A DNA stretch of 64,000 bases from a virus, in the IMG/VR virus record IMGVR_UViG_3300007513_000015, positions 1 to 64,000 of that record. The stretch is one strand, 5' to 3'. A program made the translations under genes and the position numbers. Below, piece by piece: positions 22,402 through 34,400 of this stretch; within the stretch, counting starts at the first letter, position 1, and each line of letters begins with the position of its first letter. The notes below the pieces were generated by a model that was not told where the DNA came from, did not search any database, and saw nothing but the letters and a program-made list of their open reading frames with translations.

Positions 22402-23394
22402 ATGCAGTTTATGGGATTTGATGGATTTATTTGGTTTACTGGTGTTGTTGAAGAAAGAAACGATCCGATGAAACTCGGCCGCGTAAAGGTTCGTATTGCT
22501 GGACTCCACACAGAAAATAAAACACAAGGCATCGATAAGGGTATACCAACTGCTGATTTACCGTGGGCCTATCCAATGCAACCAATCACTTCTGCGGCAA
22601 TGAATGGGATCGGCGAAAGTCCTATCGGTGTTGTTGAAGGAACTTGGGTAGTTGGATTTTTCAGAGATGGAAAGAATTGTCAAGAACCTATCGTGATGGG
22701 AACATTAGGTGGATTCCCTATGGAGACTCCTGGGGTTTCTGGTTTCAATGATCCTAATATGGTGTATCCGAAAGCAACCCATTTAATAGAACCAGATACA
22801 CATAGACGTGCTGTAATTGAGTTTGAAGAACCAATTGAAAATGCTCCTATAGACTCTAAACCGACCGACCTCGATACGAAGGGTGGGAGAATAGAAGATG
22901 AAGATGTAACAGTGGCATTGAGTGCCTCCACTTGGTCAGAGCCTCCTAATCCATTTGCGGCAGTATATCCATTCAATCACGTTCGAGCTAGTGAATCTGG
23001 TCACGTAGAAGAGTGGGACGATACACTTGATAATGAAAGATTAATGCGTTGGCATAAAGCAGGAACATTTGAGGAAATTCGTGCTGATGGAACAAAAGTG
23101 ACAAAGGTTGTCAAAGACAACTATCATATTACGATGGGTGATGATTATATTCATATTACACCAGATGCCGAGGGGAATGGTGGTAATTGTTATGTAACTG
23201 TTGATGGGAATGCACATTTAAAGATTGACGGAAATTATAATGTTCAGGTGGGAGGTAATTATAATATTGAAGTGATGGGTAATTGGAATGTTGATATATT
23301 AGGAAATACAAATATATCTACAGTAGGCACAAAGGATGATGAGTCTGCTGGTATTCATACTATTAAGGGTGCTGTTATACACTTAAATCCATAG
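22402..23394 (+). CDS. 5: Baseplate central spike gp5-like, without a lysozyme domain
   Basis: The 330-residue protein has the gp5/VgrG-type N-terminal OB fold (GVVEERNDPMKLGRVKVRI, then PWAYPMQPI and GTWVVGFFRDGKNCQEPIVMG). It ends in beta-helix repeats such as LKIDGNYNVQVGGNYNIEV, which form the spike. T4 gp5 is 575 aa and carries a lysozyme between these parts; here no lysozyme motif is seen and the length leaves no space for one. The spike tip would be completed by the PAAR protein at 25891. Confidence 0.85.
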   Translation: MQFMGFDGFIWFTGVVEERNDPMKLGRVKVRIAGLHTENKTQGIDKGIPTADLPWAYPMQPITSAAMNGIGESPIGVVEGTWVVGFFRDGKNCQEPIVMGTLGGFPMETPGVSGFNDPNMVYPKATHLIEPDTHRRAVIEFEEPIENAPIDSKPTDLDTKGGRIEDEDVTVALSASTWSEPPNPFAAVYPFNHVRASESGHVEEWDDTLDNERLMRWHKAGTFEEIRADGTKVTKVVKDNYHITMGDDYIHITPDAEGNGGNCYVTVDGNAHLKIDGNYNVQVGGNYNIEVMGNWNVDILGNTNISTVGTKDDESAGIHTIKGAVIHLNP

Positions 23395-23403
23395 GAGCAA
23401 ATA

Positions 23404-25878
23404 ATGGGTATTCTCGATTCAACGATTGATACAGTCACAAATGCAATAGGTGATACAGTGGATGCTACATCCACTAACAGTAGTGCCACACCAGGCGAAC
23501 TTGTTCAATCGGCCTCTGGGACATCATATTTTAATGGGGTAGATGATGCACTCAACAATCTAGGTAAAGAATTAAAATCTCCTGCATTCTCAAAAGTTGA
23601 TTCAATGAAGGCCGCTGGTGAATCATTAAATGTTACAGACAATCTTGATCAATATACTCTTGAACAAGGTTTTGGCGCGGATGGTACTGCAATGTGGGAG
23701 ACAATGCAGGAGGTTCAAGACTTTTCGGACTCGTTAAATTCTTGTGGTCAACTCGCTCAGGATGCTCTTGAAGGAGCGACCAAAGATTATATCAAAAATA
23801 CTGGTATTCAGCAAGCGGGTCGTGAGTTATCTAAATCTTTAGGTAAAGCTGACGATATGATTGATTGTGTGGCAGGTTTTGCTACATTATTTGATTCTGC
23901 TGGTGTTATGGATGATGCTATGGGGCTGGGAGATTTACCACAAATCCAATCTCGTGTCCAATCAATCATTCGTGATGCTACTGATCCATCAAAATTATCT
24001 AATATGCTGATAAACACTCAAGCAGTTCAAGGTTTACTTGGTGATTTCCAGGGAATGTGTGATGCTATGACCAAGTCTCTAAAAGACTTGGCAGAAAAAG
24101 ATATCGCGGCAATGAACGCGGCCATTAACAAACTCGCTCAATGGGCAGCATTTGCTAAAATTGCAACAAGTGATCCCTGTGCCCTAGTAAACAATAATAA
24201 GATGCTTTCTCATATCACTGAACCAGTGATGGATGATATCGTAACATTATATAATAAGGCAACAAATTCAAACGCCAGTGCAGATGATCCAATCATAGAT
24301 TTAGGTGATATATTAGGTATAGACGACTCCAACAAAAAACCACAAATACCTAAACTAACTCAAGGTGCCGGTGGTGGATTATTGAGTTTTGATGCTTTCT
24401 CTTCAAATCTGCCGTCGGGTGGAAAAAGTTGTGTATGTCACGGCGGTGATGCATTTGATGGAAATGAAGCAGATTGTGTAGCGCACGGAGGAGAATGGCG
24501 ATGTTCTGTAGTAGGAGAAACAGGAACTACAATTTCAGTAACAGAAGTTATTAAACCAACTGAATATAATCCTGATACAAATACTTGGGATATTATACCT
24601 GATGTAGTAAAACAGAAATCTCCACTAACACAAAATATTTTGAGTGGTTCTACTCCGTTTAATAACTCAAAAGAGATGTTTACAGAAAATGCGAAAGAAG
24701 TGGAACATATCGCGGCCACAGAAGATAAAACAGCAGTAGCAAAAGTCCATAAGGTTGGTTGGTGTTCGGGCGGGAATTTTGATCCAATGACTAATAGGAC
24801 AGAGGAAGAATGCGCGGCAGATCCAAAAGCGACTTGGCACGAAAGAGAAATGACTGATGCTGAGGTCAAGCAACAAGGTGCATTGACATCTTCATTAATG
24901 GGAGCATTCTCACCATCTTTAGTAGATACATTCAAAAAGATTGCAGAATCAGCACCAACGCAACCGTCAGTTGCCTCAGAGCCTACCAAAAGACCTCCGA
25001 CAGTTGTGACCAAATCAAGAACAGAATTACCTGGATTAGAAGCATTAACTGGTATGAAACCTGTGGCTGTTGTATCGCCTTCTCAGGCATCACCTCAAAA
25101 AGAAAGTGCTGATCCAGAACAAAAAGATCCACCACCATTCACAGTTGATAATATTTTTTCTGGTGAATTTGATAAACCTGGTTATCAACAAGAAACAACC
25201 GGTGCAAGTTTTCAAGATAGTGTTCAAATGATGAAATCTAACATTGGTGGAGATATTTCTGAATATCATCAATCAATGGAAGCTGTAGATACTGCAATGG
25301 AAACGGGCGATTGGTCTAATGTTGAAACTTGTTCTTGTAAACCTAAACCAGGTAAGAAAGCAGAAAAGGGAACTGGTGATTGTGATTATACCAATAGTGA
25401 TGAAAGAAAATGGATTAATCTTCATAAAATGTCAGTATCACAACTGGAACAGATGAAGGAGAAAGAAAAACGATACCCTAAAGAATATTTTGTAGTCAAT
25501 GATGAGTTATATCAAGATGTATCGGAAACAGTACTCCGTAAATATGGAACACTATATATCAAAAATTATGACAAGGGGAGTGCTACCTGTGAGAAGTGGG
25601 GCGGCACTTGGATAGGCTCAAGTGATACATCTGGTACATCTGGTGGAAGTTCTACATATGATATTACAAATGCCCGATCAAAAACAGTGTGTGAAAATGT
25701 TAATGGTCAGTGGGTATGTAAGAAAGGAACAAAACAATCAGGAAATCCAATGAAATCAGTTGAATCCTTTGGCTTGTTTACTAATAGAAAAAATGTTAGT
25801 CCTAAATCCAGACTGCCTTCTACCCCAGCGTTTGATACGAAGAAACTTCCCAGTATTGATGGAATTTTAAAAACTTAA
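23404..25878 (+). CDS. Large baseplate-associated structural protein with Cys modules
   Basis: This 824-residue protein lies between gp5 and the PAAR tip. The first 300 residues are helical and Ala/Asp-rich. The rest alternates low-complexity linkers with short Cys modules: CHGGDAFDGNEADC then GEWRC (about 345-365), a module from about 455 of the form CSGG-x(11)-EEEC-x(6)-TW, and C-terminal modules such as TCEKWGGTWIG and VCENVNGQWVC. The operon position suggests a hub/spike accessory protein. I do not recognise a named family. The Cys modules recur in most giant virion proteins downstream. Confidence 0.7.
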   Translation: MGILDSTIDTVTNAIGDTVDATSTNSSATPGELVQSASGTSYFNGVDDALNNLGKELKSPAFSKVDSMKAAGESLNVTDNLDQYTLEQGFGADGTAMWETMQEVQDFSDSLNSCGQLAQDALEGATKDYIKNTGIQQAGRELSKSLGKADDMIDCVAGFATLFDSAGVMDDAMGLGDLPQIQSRVQSIIRDATDPSKLSNMLINTQAVQGLLGDFQGMCDAMTKSLKDLAEKDIAAMNAAINKLAQWAAFAKIATSDPCALVNNNKMLSHITEPVMDDIVTLYNKATNSNASADDPIIDLGDILGIDDSNKKPQIPKLTQGAGGGLLSFDAFSSNLPSGGKSCVCHGGDAFDGNEADCVAHGGEWRCSVVGETGTTISVTEVIKPTEYNPDTNTWDIIPDVVKQKSPLTQNILSGSTPFNNSKEMFTENAKEVEHIAATEDKTAVAKVHKVGWCSGGNFDPMTNRTEEECAADPKATWHEREMTDAEVKQQGALTSSLMGAFSPSLVDTFKKIAESAPTQPSVASEPTKRPPTVVTKSRTELPGLEALTGMKPVAVVSPSQASPQKESADPEQKDPPPFTVDNIFSGEFDKPGYQQETTGASFQDSVQMMKSNIGGDISEYHQSMEAVDTAMETGDWSNVETCSCKPKPGKKAEKGTGDCDYTNSDERKWINLHKMSVSQLEQMKEKEKRYPKEYFVVNDELYQDVSETVLRKYGTLYIKNYDKGSATCEKWGGTWIGSSDTSGTSGGSSTYDITNARSKTVCENVNGQWVCKKGTKQSGNPMKSVESFGLFTNRKNVSPKSRLPSTPAFDTKKLPSIDGILKT

Positions 25879-25890
25879 AGGAGAAGTAAT

Positions 25891-26181
25891 ATGCCAGGTG
25901 CTGTAAGATTAGCTGATGCTTGTACAGGTCACGGTTGTTATCCATCGAGAACAAATGTGTCCGCTTCTGCAAATGTTTTCATTAATAGTAGAGGCGCACA
26001 TAGAGTGGGAGATGCTTGGGATAGTCACGGATGCGCTGTTTGTCCTCCCCACGGTGCTTCACAAGCAAATGGTAGTCCTAATGTGTTTGTGAATGGGAAG
26101 CCTCTAGCTAGAATTGGAGATTCAGTTGACTGTGGTAGTTCAAATCAAACAGGTTCTCAAGATGTGATTGCAAATGGATAG
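25891..26181 (+). CDS. 5.4: PAAR-repeat spike tip protein (gp5.4-like)
   Basis: The 96-residue protein is almost entirely a PAAR domain, matching T4 gp5.4 (97 aa), which forms the sharp metal-stabilised tip of the spike. The start PGAVRLADACTGHGC, the internal GSPNVFVNGKPLARIGD and the closing ANG are typical, and His and Cys residues are placed to bind the tip metal. It has more Cys (six) than many PAAR proteins. It lies downstream of gp5 and upstream of gp25, with a late promoter at its stop codon. Confidence 0.92.
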   Translation: MPGAVRLADACTGHGCYPSRTNVSASANVFINSRGAHRVGDAWDSHGCAVCPPHGASQANGSPNVFVNGKPLARIGDSVDCGSSNQTGSQDVIANG

Positions 26182-26189
26182 TATAAATA
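26182..26189 (+). promoter_or_regulatory. T4-type late promoter for gp25-gp6
   Basis: An exact TATAAATA begins one base after the PAAR stop codon; predicted start about 26196, leader about 20 bases before gp25. Confidence 0.72.
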
Positions 26190-26216
26190 TAGAAGATAAT
26201 ATAAGGATTTATTCTG

Positions 26217-26624
26217 ATGCCACAGCCGATTAAAACTGAAATTACAAGACGATATAGGGATATTGACCTAGATATGATTGTACATCCTCTAACAAATGAT
26301 ATTGTTGGAAGAAATGATGTTGAGGCTATTAATGGTTCGATTATTAATATAATTAAAACACAAAAGGGGGAGCGTGTTTTTCAACCAGATTTTGGTAGTA
26401 CAATATATAGTTCATTATTTGAACCGATGAGTATTGAAACAAGAGTTACACTAGAAGCACAAATTGAAGCCGCTATAAGACTTCACGAACCGAGAATATC
26501 ATTACAAAGAATTATTGTAAATGCTGATCCAGATAAAAATGGCTATACAGTTTCCATTTTTTATACACCAAATAATGATTCTGGTTTGATTAATTTGGAT
26601 TTCTTCTTAAAAAGATTAAGGTAG
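26217..26624 (+). CDS. 25: Baseplate wedge protein gp25
   Basis: The 135-residue protein (T4 gp25: 132 aa) has the gp25/lysozyme-like wedge fold signature: RVFQPDFGSTIYSSLFEPM (about 56-74), then LEAQIEAAIRLHEPRI (about 81-96) with the conserved E-P-R triad. It anchors the sheath to the baseplate inner ring. AAGGA is its ribosome binding site. Its neighbour gp6 follows four bases after the stop. Confidence 0.93.
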   Translation: MPQPIKTEITRRYRDIDLDMIVHPLTNDIVGRNDVEAINGSIINIIKTQKGERVFQPDFGSTIYSSLFEPMSIETRVTLEAQIEAAIRLHEPRISLQRIIVNADPDKNGYTVSIFYTPNNDSGLINLDFFLKRLR

Positions 26625-26628
26625 TATT

Positions 26629-28392
26629 ATGGCAGAACAAAGACAATTAAATATTTCAAATCTTGAATTTGATGGAATTAAGAAGAATATCAAAGAATTC
26701 TTGATTAATCAAGATGAATTCGTGGACTATGATTTTGAAGGTTCTGGTATGAGCGTTATGCTTGATGTAATGGCATACACAACTCATTATATGGGTTTCC
26801 ATACTAATATGGCAATCAATGAATCCTTTCTTGATACTGCAACACTACGAAATTCTGTAGTATCTCACGCAAAGACTATTGGATATACTCCTAAATCCGC
26901 TACTGCTGCCGAGGCTATTGTTAAACTTTCATTCAATACTGATGGATATGATCCAAATTATATCATAGTTGAAAGAGGAACACAATTTGTTTCTAGTATT
27001 AATGGTGTTTCTATGCCATTCACAAATGTTGATACCGTGAATATTTTTGAGGATGAAGGAAATGAATTCTCAGGTGAAATCAAACTTCATCAAGGCTCTC
27101 TAAAAGGTCTTGAATGGACATATGATGAAGGACTTTCTGAAATACAAAACTTTATCATTAAGGATCCTACTTGCGATAGAAGTACAATTAAATTAACTGT
27201 TAATGATATTCCTTGGTCCAATGATCAATTTCTTTCTGAAACGAATCCCTCCTCAAATATTTACTTTCTTCAAGAAGGTCTGGATGGAGTAACTGAGATT
27301 TATTTCGGTAATGATATATTCGGAAAAGTGCCATATCATAATTCTGTAATCAGTGTTACATATCTTTCAACAACTGGTGAAGCCGGCAACTATTCATCAA
27401 CAATTAATGAACAAGTGTTTGCACTTGAAACAACCATTGATGGTGTATATGATTCAAGTAAAGTTAGTGTGGAAACTGTTGATATTTCTTCTCTGGGTTC
27501 AAATATCGAATCAACAGAAAATATCAAAATGACTGCGCCGAGGGCGTATGAACGTCAAAATCGTGCTGTAACAGCAGAAGATTATAAAACTATTCTGATT
27601 GAGAAATATCCAAACATCGATTCTATTTCTGTATGGGGTGGCGAAGATAATGATCCTCCGCAATATGGTGCGGTATTCATCTGTATTAAACCTAAACACG
27701 GACTCGAATTATCACCATTAACTAAACAAAAATTGACGAAAGATATTCTTTCAAAGTATAATATGTTGGCAATTAATCCAATAATTACTGCTCCTGAATA
27801 CACATATATTGATGTTGATACCACAGTGAAATATAATCCATTAGAGACATCATTATCTGCTGGTGAAATTCAGAGTAATATTATTAATAGTATTGAACGA
27901 TTCTTCAAAGACGAAATCAGTCAATTCAAAGTCACCTTACGATATTCTAAATTAACCAATACGATTGATAATACGGATTCATCAATTAGTAATAACTTGA
28001 CTGATATTAAGATTTATAAGAAATTCTATATTCAAGCATCCAATACAACTGGTAACTATATATTCAAATATGATAATGCAATTAAACCAGGTACTGCTGT
28101 TTCTTCTGTATTTGGTAATACTGAGGCATCTACTCAATATGCATTACTAGATGATGGTCAAGGAAATATACTTCTTTATGATATTGTTTCTGAGGTATTC
28201 GTGAATACAGAACAGGGAACAGTAGACTATGATACTGGAGTTATTGAGCTAATCGGATTTAGACCTGTACTTGACACAAATTCAGTTATTAGTTTATATG
28301 CTACACCACAATCAAATGATATTTCTGCAATAAGAAGTAACTTGCTTGTACTAAATAATAGTAGTGTTACAATGCAATCAATCGCAGAATAA
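26629..28392 (+). CDS. 6: Baseplate wedge protein gp6
   Basis: The 587-residue protein (T4 gp6: 660 aa) forms the continuous inner ring of the baseplate. Its N-terminus is typical of the family: NIKEFLINQDEFVDYDFEGS, then MLDVMAYTTHYMGFHTNMAI and NESFLDTATLRNSVVSHAK. The middle contains the gpJ-like core (TAPRAYERQNRAVTAEDYKT). The C-terminal region, with a threonine-rich Ig-like pattern, is less conserved. Direct coupling to gp25 upstream supports the assignment. Confidence 0.9.
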   Translation: MAEQRQLNISNLEFDGIKKNIKEFLINQDEFVDYDFEGSGMSVMLDVMAYTTHYMGFHTNMAINESFLDTATLRNSVVSHAKTIGYTPKSATAAEAIVKLSFNTDGYDPNYIIVERGTQFVSSINGVSMPFTNVDTVNIFEDEGNEFSGEIKLHQGSLKGLEWTYDEGLSEIQNFIIKDPTCDRSTIKLTVNDIPWSNDQFLSETNPSSNIYFLQEGLDGVTEIYFGNDIFGKVPYHNSVISVTYLSTTGEAGNYSSTINEQVFALETTIDGVYDSSKVSVETVDISSLGSNIESTENIKMTAPRAYERQNRAVTAEDYKTILIEKYPNIDSISVWGGEDNDPPQYGAVFICIKPKHGLELSPLTKQKLTKDILSKYNMLAINPIITAPEYTYIDVDTTVKYNPLETSLSAGEIQSNIINSIERFFKDEISQFKVTLRYSKLTNTIDNTDSSISNNLTDIKIYKKFYIQASNTTGNYIFKYDNAIKPGTAVSSVFGNTEASTQYALLDDGQGNILLYDIVSEVFVNTEQGTVDYDTGVIELIGFRPVLDTNSVISLYATPQSNDISAIRSNLLVLNNSSVTMQSIAE

Positions 28393-28412
28393 TTTGATAA
28401 GTGTAGGTACAA

Positions 28413-31400
28413 ATGGCCAACGATAATTTTTCCAAAACTCCAGCAAAGTTTCTTTCAATCTTTGTAGAGAGAATGGTTCCTGATTATGTTCGGGAAGATC
28501 ATCCTATGTTCATTACTTTCTTACGGAAGTATTTTGAATATCTGGAAAGGGAAACGGACGTCAATGGTGAACTTGGTGAATATTCTCAGATTACAGATTT
28601 AATTCAGAATGTTGATATTGACCACGCTTTGGATCAATTTATACCAGAGTTCGAGAAACAATATCTAACAACAACTCCACACACTGCAATCGATCCCACT
28701 GTACCTACTACAGATAAGGCATTCCTTGCTAAAAATATTCAAGATGTTTATCGACAAAAAGGTACAACATCTGCACTTAATTTTCTATTCAGAAGAGATT
28801 TTAATACCGATGTAAATGTTATTTATCCGAAACAGTGGTTGATGAAATCGTCTGGTTCAATTTGGTATGAGCCAAAATGGATTACAGTTCTAACAGATAA
28901 AGAGACCACTAATCCTGAATCTGAATACTATAATGAGATTGAAAATGTTCATACTGCTGAAACTGTAAGGACAGTATATAATAAGAAAGTTATTGGTCAA
29001 ATATCTGGGGCTACTGCTTTCATTGATATGGATGAAAGTTCAGCAACTTCTGATTATGAGAAGTTACTTTTAACAGAAGTTTCAGGAGAGTTCATCAAGG
29101 GCGAGCCAATCTGGGAAGATGTTGGTACATCTGGTCAGATACCATACGTTGCTGTTATTATCTCGGAAGGCATCGAAACTGAAGGTGAATGTATAATCAA
29201 CGGTAACTCTTGGGCAGATCGTTGGATGCATATCACAACCCATCCGAATGAAGTTAAGTATATCATATCAGAAGGCGCTGGCGCGATTAAAGGTACTACA
29301 TCAAATGCAACAGCGATTATTGAAGGATTTAATACAGACTGGACACGATTTGACCTAAAAAATATTGATGGTGAGTTTGTTGTTGGTGAGAATATTTTCA
29401 ATACTGCTGGTTCAATATATTGGGAAAATCCAACATCTTCGTTCTGTTCCTCAAGTAATGATTATCCGCTATTCACATTTGATAATGAAATTGATTGTGT
29501 AAATGCACTGCATCCAGAAGGACATATTAATGAATCACCTTTCTTCGGTGAACCAGCATTTCTACACTGGTTCCCATTAGCCGAAGTTACTTCAACTATA
29601 CAAAGCGTAGAAAATAACATTCTCACAGAAGGCACAGCACGGCCAGTTACTCGTGAACAGTGTAATAATCTTCTTGATGGTTCTCATTCAAAAGTTAAAA
29701 CTGCTGTTTGGAAGACAAATGGTTATTGGTTAGATTCTGGCGGATTCTTATCATCTGATAGAAAACTCCAAGATAATAGTTATTATCAGGACTTCTCTTA
29801 TGTAATTAAATCTGATGTTCCTGTACAGACATACCGTGAAGTATTAAAGAAGCTGGTTCATCCAGTTGGTCTAAAACTATTTGCTGAATTCTCATTCCAG
29901 TCTACCGTAGACCTTAAGGTTGAAATGCCATCGAATTATGTTAAATTGATTACATACATCTTCTCATATCTTGATGTTGCTATTGATATTTGGGACCAAG
30001 AGTCAGAACAACACGGTACAGTTGGAAGAGCGCATACTGGATTTGGTGTTTATCTTGAAGATGGATTTGATGAATATGTTGTAGAAATTATGAATATGAT
30101 GGACAATAGATCCGCATTAATTTCTGCTGAATCTTGGGATAATCCAACAGACCATCTATCTGTAAACTTTGAGATTGATGCTGGTAGAATTGGCACTATA
30201 GTTAAAGAGAAACTATATACAATTTCTTGGATGAATGAAGATGTAAGAAACTCAATTCTTGCTTGGCCAGAAACAACTGCTCTTGAATTCACAAAACAAT
30301 TGAAGGTTCTACCTATTGATGAATTCCCGTCTGCAACACAAGAATTGGAAATTGTTGATGATTTGTATAGTTCCACAGATGGTAGAATGATTTCTGCTGA
30401 AATTTGGGAAATGTCTGTATATAAAGCACTTCAAAAACTTGTTGAATGGGTTGATTCATTTATGCCAGAGGCAGACTATGCGCCTGAGAAATCATACAAG
30501 TATTTTGAGGCTAATAGAGAATCAAATAGAATTCACAATATTTATGGCGTAACCAATGATGTAATTGATACTGTTGAGATTCAGGCATTTGAAAGTGAAC
30601 ACGAAATCCATTCTCACGGAGAAAAGAATGGATTTGCTCCTCTTGTGGAGACTGTTATCACAAAAGGACTTGAATTGCCTGAAATGAATGTTGGGGCTTC
30701 GGCATTCCACGTTCACGATTTTAATGGTGAGCAAATCAAGAATCTTATTGTACACGGCAAAGAAGCAACTGCAAGAGGATTATCACACCAAGAAGCAAGA
30801 GATTTGATTAATAGAAACGCATTCGAGATTCCAACATTCTATGGTGCTAATCTCGTTTGTGGTGGAATTATGACACCTCCTCTTTGGGGTGATTGGGTTG
30901 CTTCTGAAACTGATCCACGTTATAATGGTATCGGAGAATGTTTCAATTCACAATACACAAACGAAGCTGATTGTGTGGCGTTCTTTGGTGACCCAATGTT
31001 CTGGATGAATCCAATGTGTTCCGATCAAACATCTCCAGACGAAGCGACTTGTCATACTAATTCACAATCTTGGGGCTATTTCACACTTGAATCATTATCT
31101 CCACTGAAAGGACACGCCTCATATTTTGAACCTGGTGAAGTTGTTGATAGACAAAGAGGGCGTACTGCTGATCCTCTTTCAAGAATACAAGCACGACAAT
31201 TAATTGATGGTGATATCACTTCTGTTACACTATATGACAATATCGGTAAACTTGATAATGGTCATCCTATTGTTGATGAATACGATGTGACTCAAGGTGG
31301 CACAATCACGAATATCCACGGAGAAATTACTTCTGCCCATTATCACGAATATGAAGTGACATATGATGCTGATTGGGAAAACAAAACTGACTGGCAGAAT

Positions 31401-34400
31401 AATCCATTAACTCACGGATTTATATACACTCCTGTAACTACTTGGCTATGTTTCAACTATCAGCCAGACAAGATTGTTGATCCTGATTCTATGGGTGGAA
31501 TGGACTTTATGGGCAATCAATGGCCTCAGAACGTCTTTATGGAAGTTTCGGACGAATATGTTGCTGGTTTCTTAAACAATCCTGATGTTACACTACAACA
31601 CAATCAAGTATGGAGTGAACAGCTAAATCCAAATGTTGATTGGGTAGAAATTTACTCATCTAATCATATTGCTCAAATTGCCGGCACTGGTGATACTGGA
31701 GACCTAGTAAGTGCTACTATGTTGACAGATCAAGTAACTGATATCGCCACTATTGAAGCATATCCAATGGATAGTAATAAAGTTGTTATTTGTGACCAAG
31801 CTGGATTGATTTATCTATTAGACACCATAACTGGCGCAACTGATGGTTTTATGGACTTGACTTCATTGAATCTAACTATTGGTCTCGGCCCGTTCGCAAA
31901 CTATGATGAACGAGGATTGCTTGGTATAGCGTTTCATCCTGACTATGTTAATAATGGTAAGTTATATGTTTACTATATGACAGAACAGGGCGGCACAACT
32001 GGTGCTTGGGGGTATCCTCTTTCATCTACTGTTATATCAGAATTCACTTCTGCTGATCCTGCTACTCATTCTGTAGACATTTCAACAGAAAGAGTCCTAA
32101 TGACTATTCCACAGCCTGATTTCAATCACAATGGTGGTGAACTAGCATTCGGACCAGATGATATGCTGTATATTGGTCTTGGTGATGGTGGTTCTGCTGG
32201 TGACACTTCTCCGCTTACAGGCCACGGTGGACACGGCAACTATGGTAATGCTCAAAATCCTACTAATCTACTTGGATGTATTCTTAGAATCGATCCTACA
32301 GAGGATACAGTAAACAATCTACCGTATACTATTCCTGTGGATAATCCATTTACTGCTTCAATTTACGGCCCAGATTCAGTAGCATATAGGCCTGAAATCT
32401 TCGCATTCGGATTCAGAAATCCTTGGAGATTCTCTTTTGATAACACTGGAAGACTTTGGTGTGCTGATGTTGGTCAAGATAAATTTGAAGAGATTAATAT
32501 TGTAGAATCGGGCGGCAACTACGGTTGGAGAGTAATGGAAGCATATCATTACTATGAAGAACAACAACCAATTATTGACCAAATTGCTATTGATTTAGGA
32601 TATACTACTACAAACGAATACTTGAATGACTTAAAGCAACCTATTCACGAATATTCTCACGGCACTGGTATTTCAGTGTGTGGTGGTTTTGTGTATCGTG
32701 GTACTGCTATGCCTGAACTGGTAGGTAAGTATATCTTTGGTGATTGGTCTACTACGTGGGAAGGTACATCTGGTCATTTATATACATTAGAAGAGAATAA
32801 TGAGGGACTATCTGCTCATTTTATTGTTCTGCCGAATCCAACAAATGGCTCTACCCATAGTCATACACTAACATTAACTGCGGCACACGTTCAATTCTTA
32901 CAAGCAAATCCAGGATCACCTGTTGTGGTGACTCAGACGGATTCTGTTCATTCTGAATTCTATGTTCATACATTTACAATGATATGGAGTACAGCAGATA
33001 ATCAATTCCATCTTGTTGGTCAGACAAATCCTGAAGGACACGACATATTAGAGTTTGATAAGTGGTCAGATGATTTTGCATATATAAGAAAACCTCTTTC
33101 ATTTTGGGATCCTGTGACCGAAGTTGTCACCCTTACCACATATGACGAATCATTATTAACTATCGGCGAAGATACAGATGGAGAATTATACTTCTCCACC
33201 CGTGGTGGTATTGACACTGCTCAAGGAACTGGCCCAAATAATACAAACATTTATAAGTTAACAGAAACTTACAGTTCTGTTGATATTCCTAATGCACCAG
33301 CTCAGATACCAGCTACGGAAGTGGCTCACGTTCACGGATACAAAGTGACGTATGATAATGAGAATATGTTCCAAGTCGAAGAGATTTCAGATATCGAAAT
33401 GCAAGATTGGGATGAATTCTGGCCTATCTGGTCATTAAATGATCCAGCTTCCCATATTCATCCTGTTATCACATCTTGGACTGGTGTTACTGATAAAGAT
33501 ACCATTATTGGTTCCTCTGCTGGATGGTATTATAACGAAGAGAATGATATTTGGGAACCATATGACACTGGTGCAGATACACCTTGGACACCTGAGACTG
33601 ATGATGGACCAACTACATTCTATATTGAAAATGCTCCTATTGTAAACATTCTTGGTGCAAATGAGTATGGAGAAAACACTCACATCCACTATTTTGATAG
33701 TTCACAACTTGACACACTTGGTGCAAATTCAGATAGACTCGCTACACCACTCACACGTATCCAAGCACAAGAATTAGCAAATGGTGTTGTGAATGAAGTA
33801 ATTATTTACTCATCTATCATTAACTCTGGCAATAGATTACATTATCATAAGTATAAGATTCTTTGGAATTTATCCACTCAACAATTCATTGCAAATGAAA
33901 TCGGTGAATTCTGGGATGAATATAACACTGGTGAATACACTATGGTAACAGAGGACACAAGAACTCACGAGCATACATTGACAGTAGATGGATTAACTAC
34001 TCACTTAGGATGGAATGGTACTCCACTTCATTCTGCTCCTGATGTAACTCTTGCAAATGCCCACGATTGGGACAATCTTGAAGGGTCTGAAATTGATCAT
34101 CTTCATTCATTTAATAATACAACACTTGATACAATTGGTGTTAATGCAGGAAGACAATCTCTTCCTATAACAGATGAACAAGCAACTGACTTGATTAATG
34201 GCGATTCAGCAGAAATTATGATATATTCTTCTATCGCAAACGGCGACCATTATCACGGCATTCGTGTAACCTATGATAGTGATTCATTGTCATTCATTGC
34301 CCAGGATGTGGAGAAATGGGAATCTACAGATGGTGCTCAGTTCTTCAACACTACGCCAAGGTCACACGCTCACGCAACAAGTGTTTCTAATGTTATTTCA

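Noticed and set aside
24438-25013. 191-codon minus-strand frame opposite the 824 aa structural gene
   Set aside because: It is a Ser/Val/Thr-rich mirror of a real coding region; the plus strand has the Cys modules and correct operon context.
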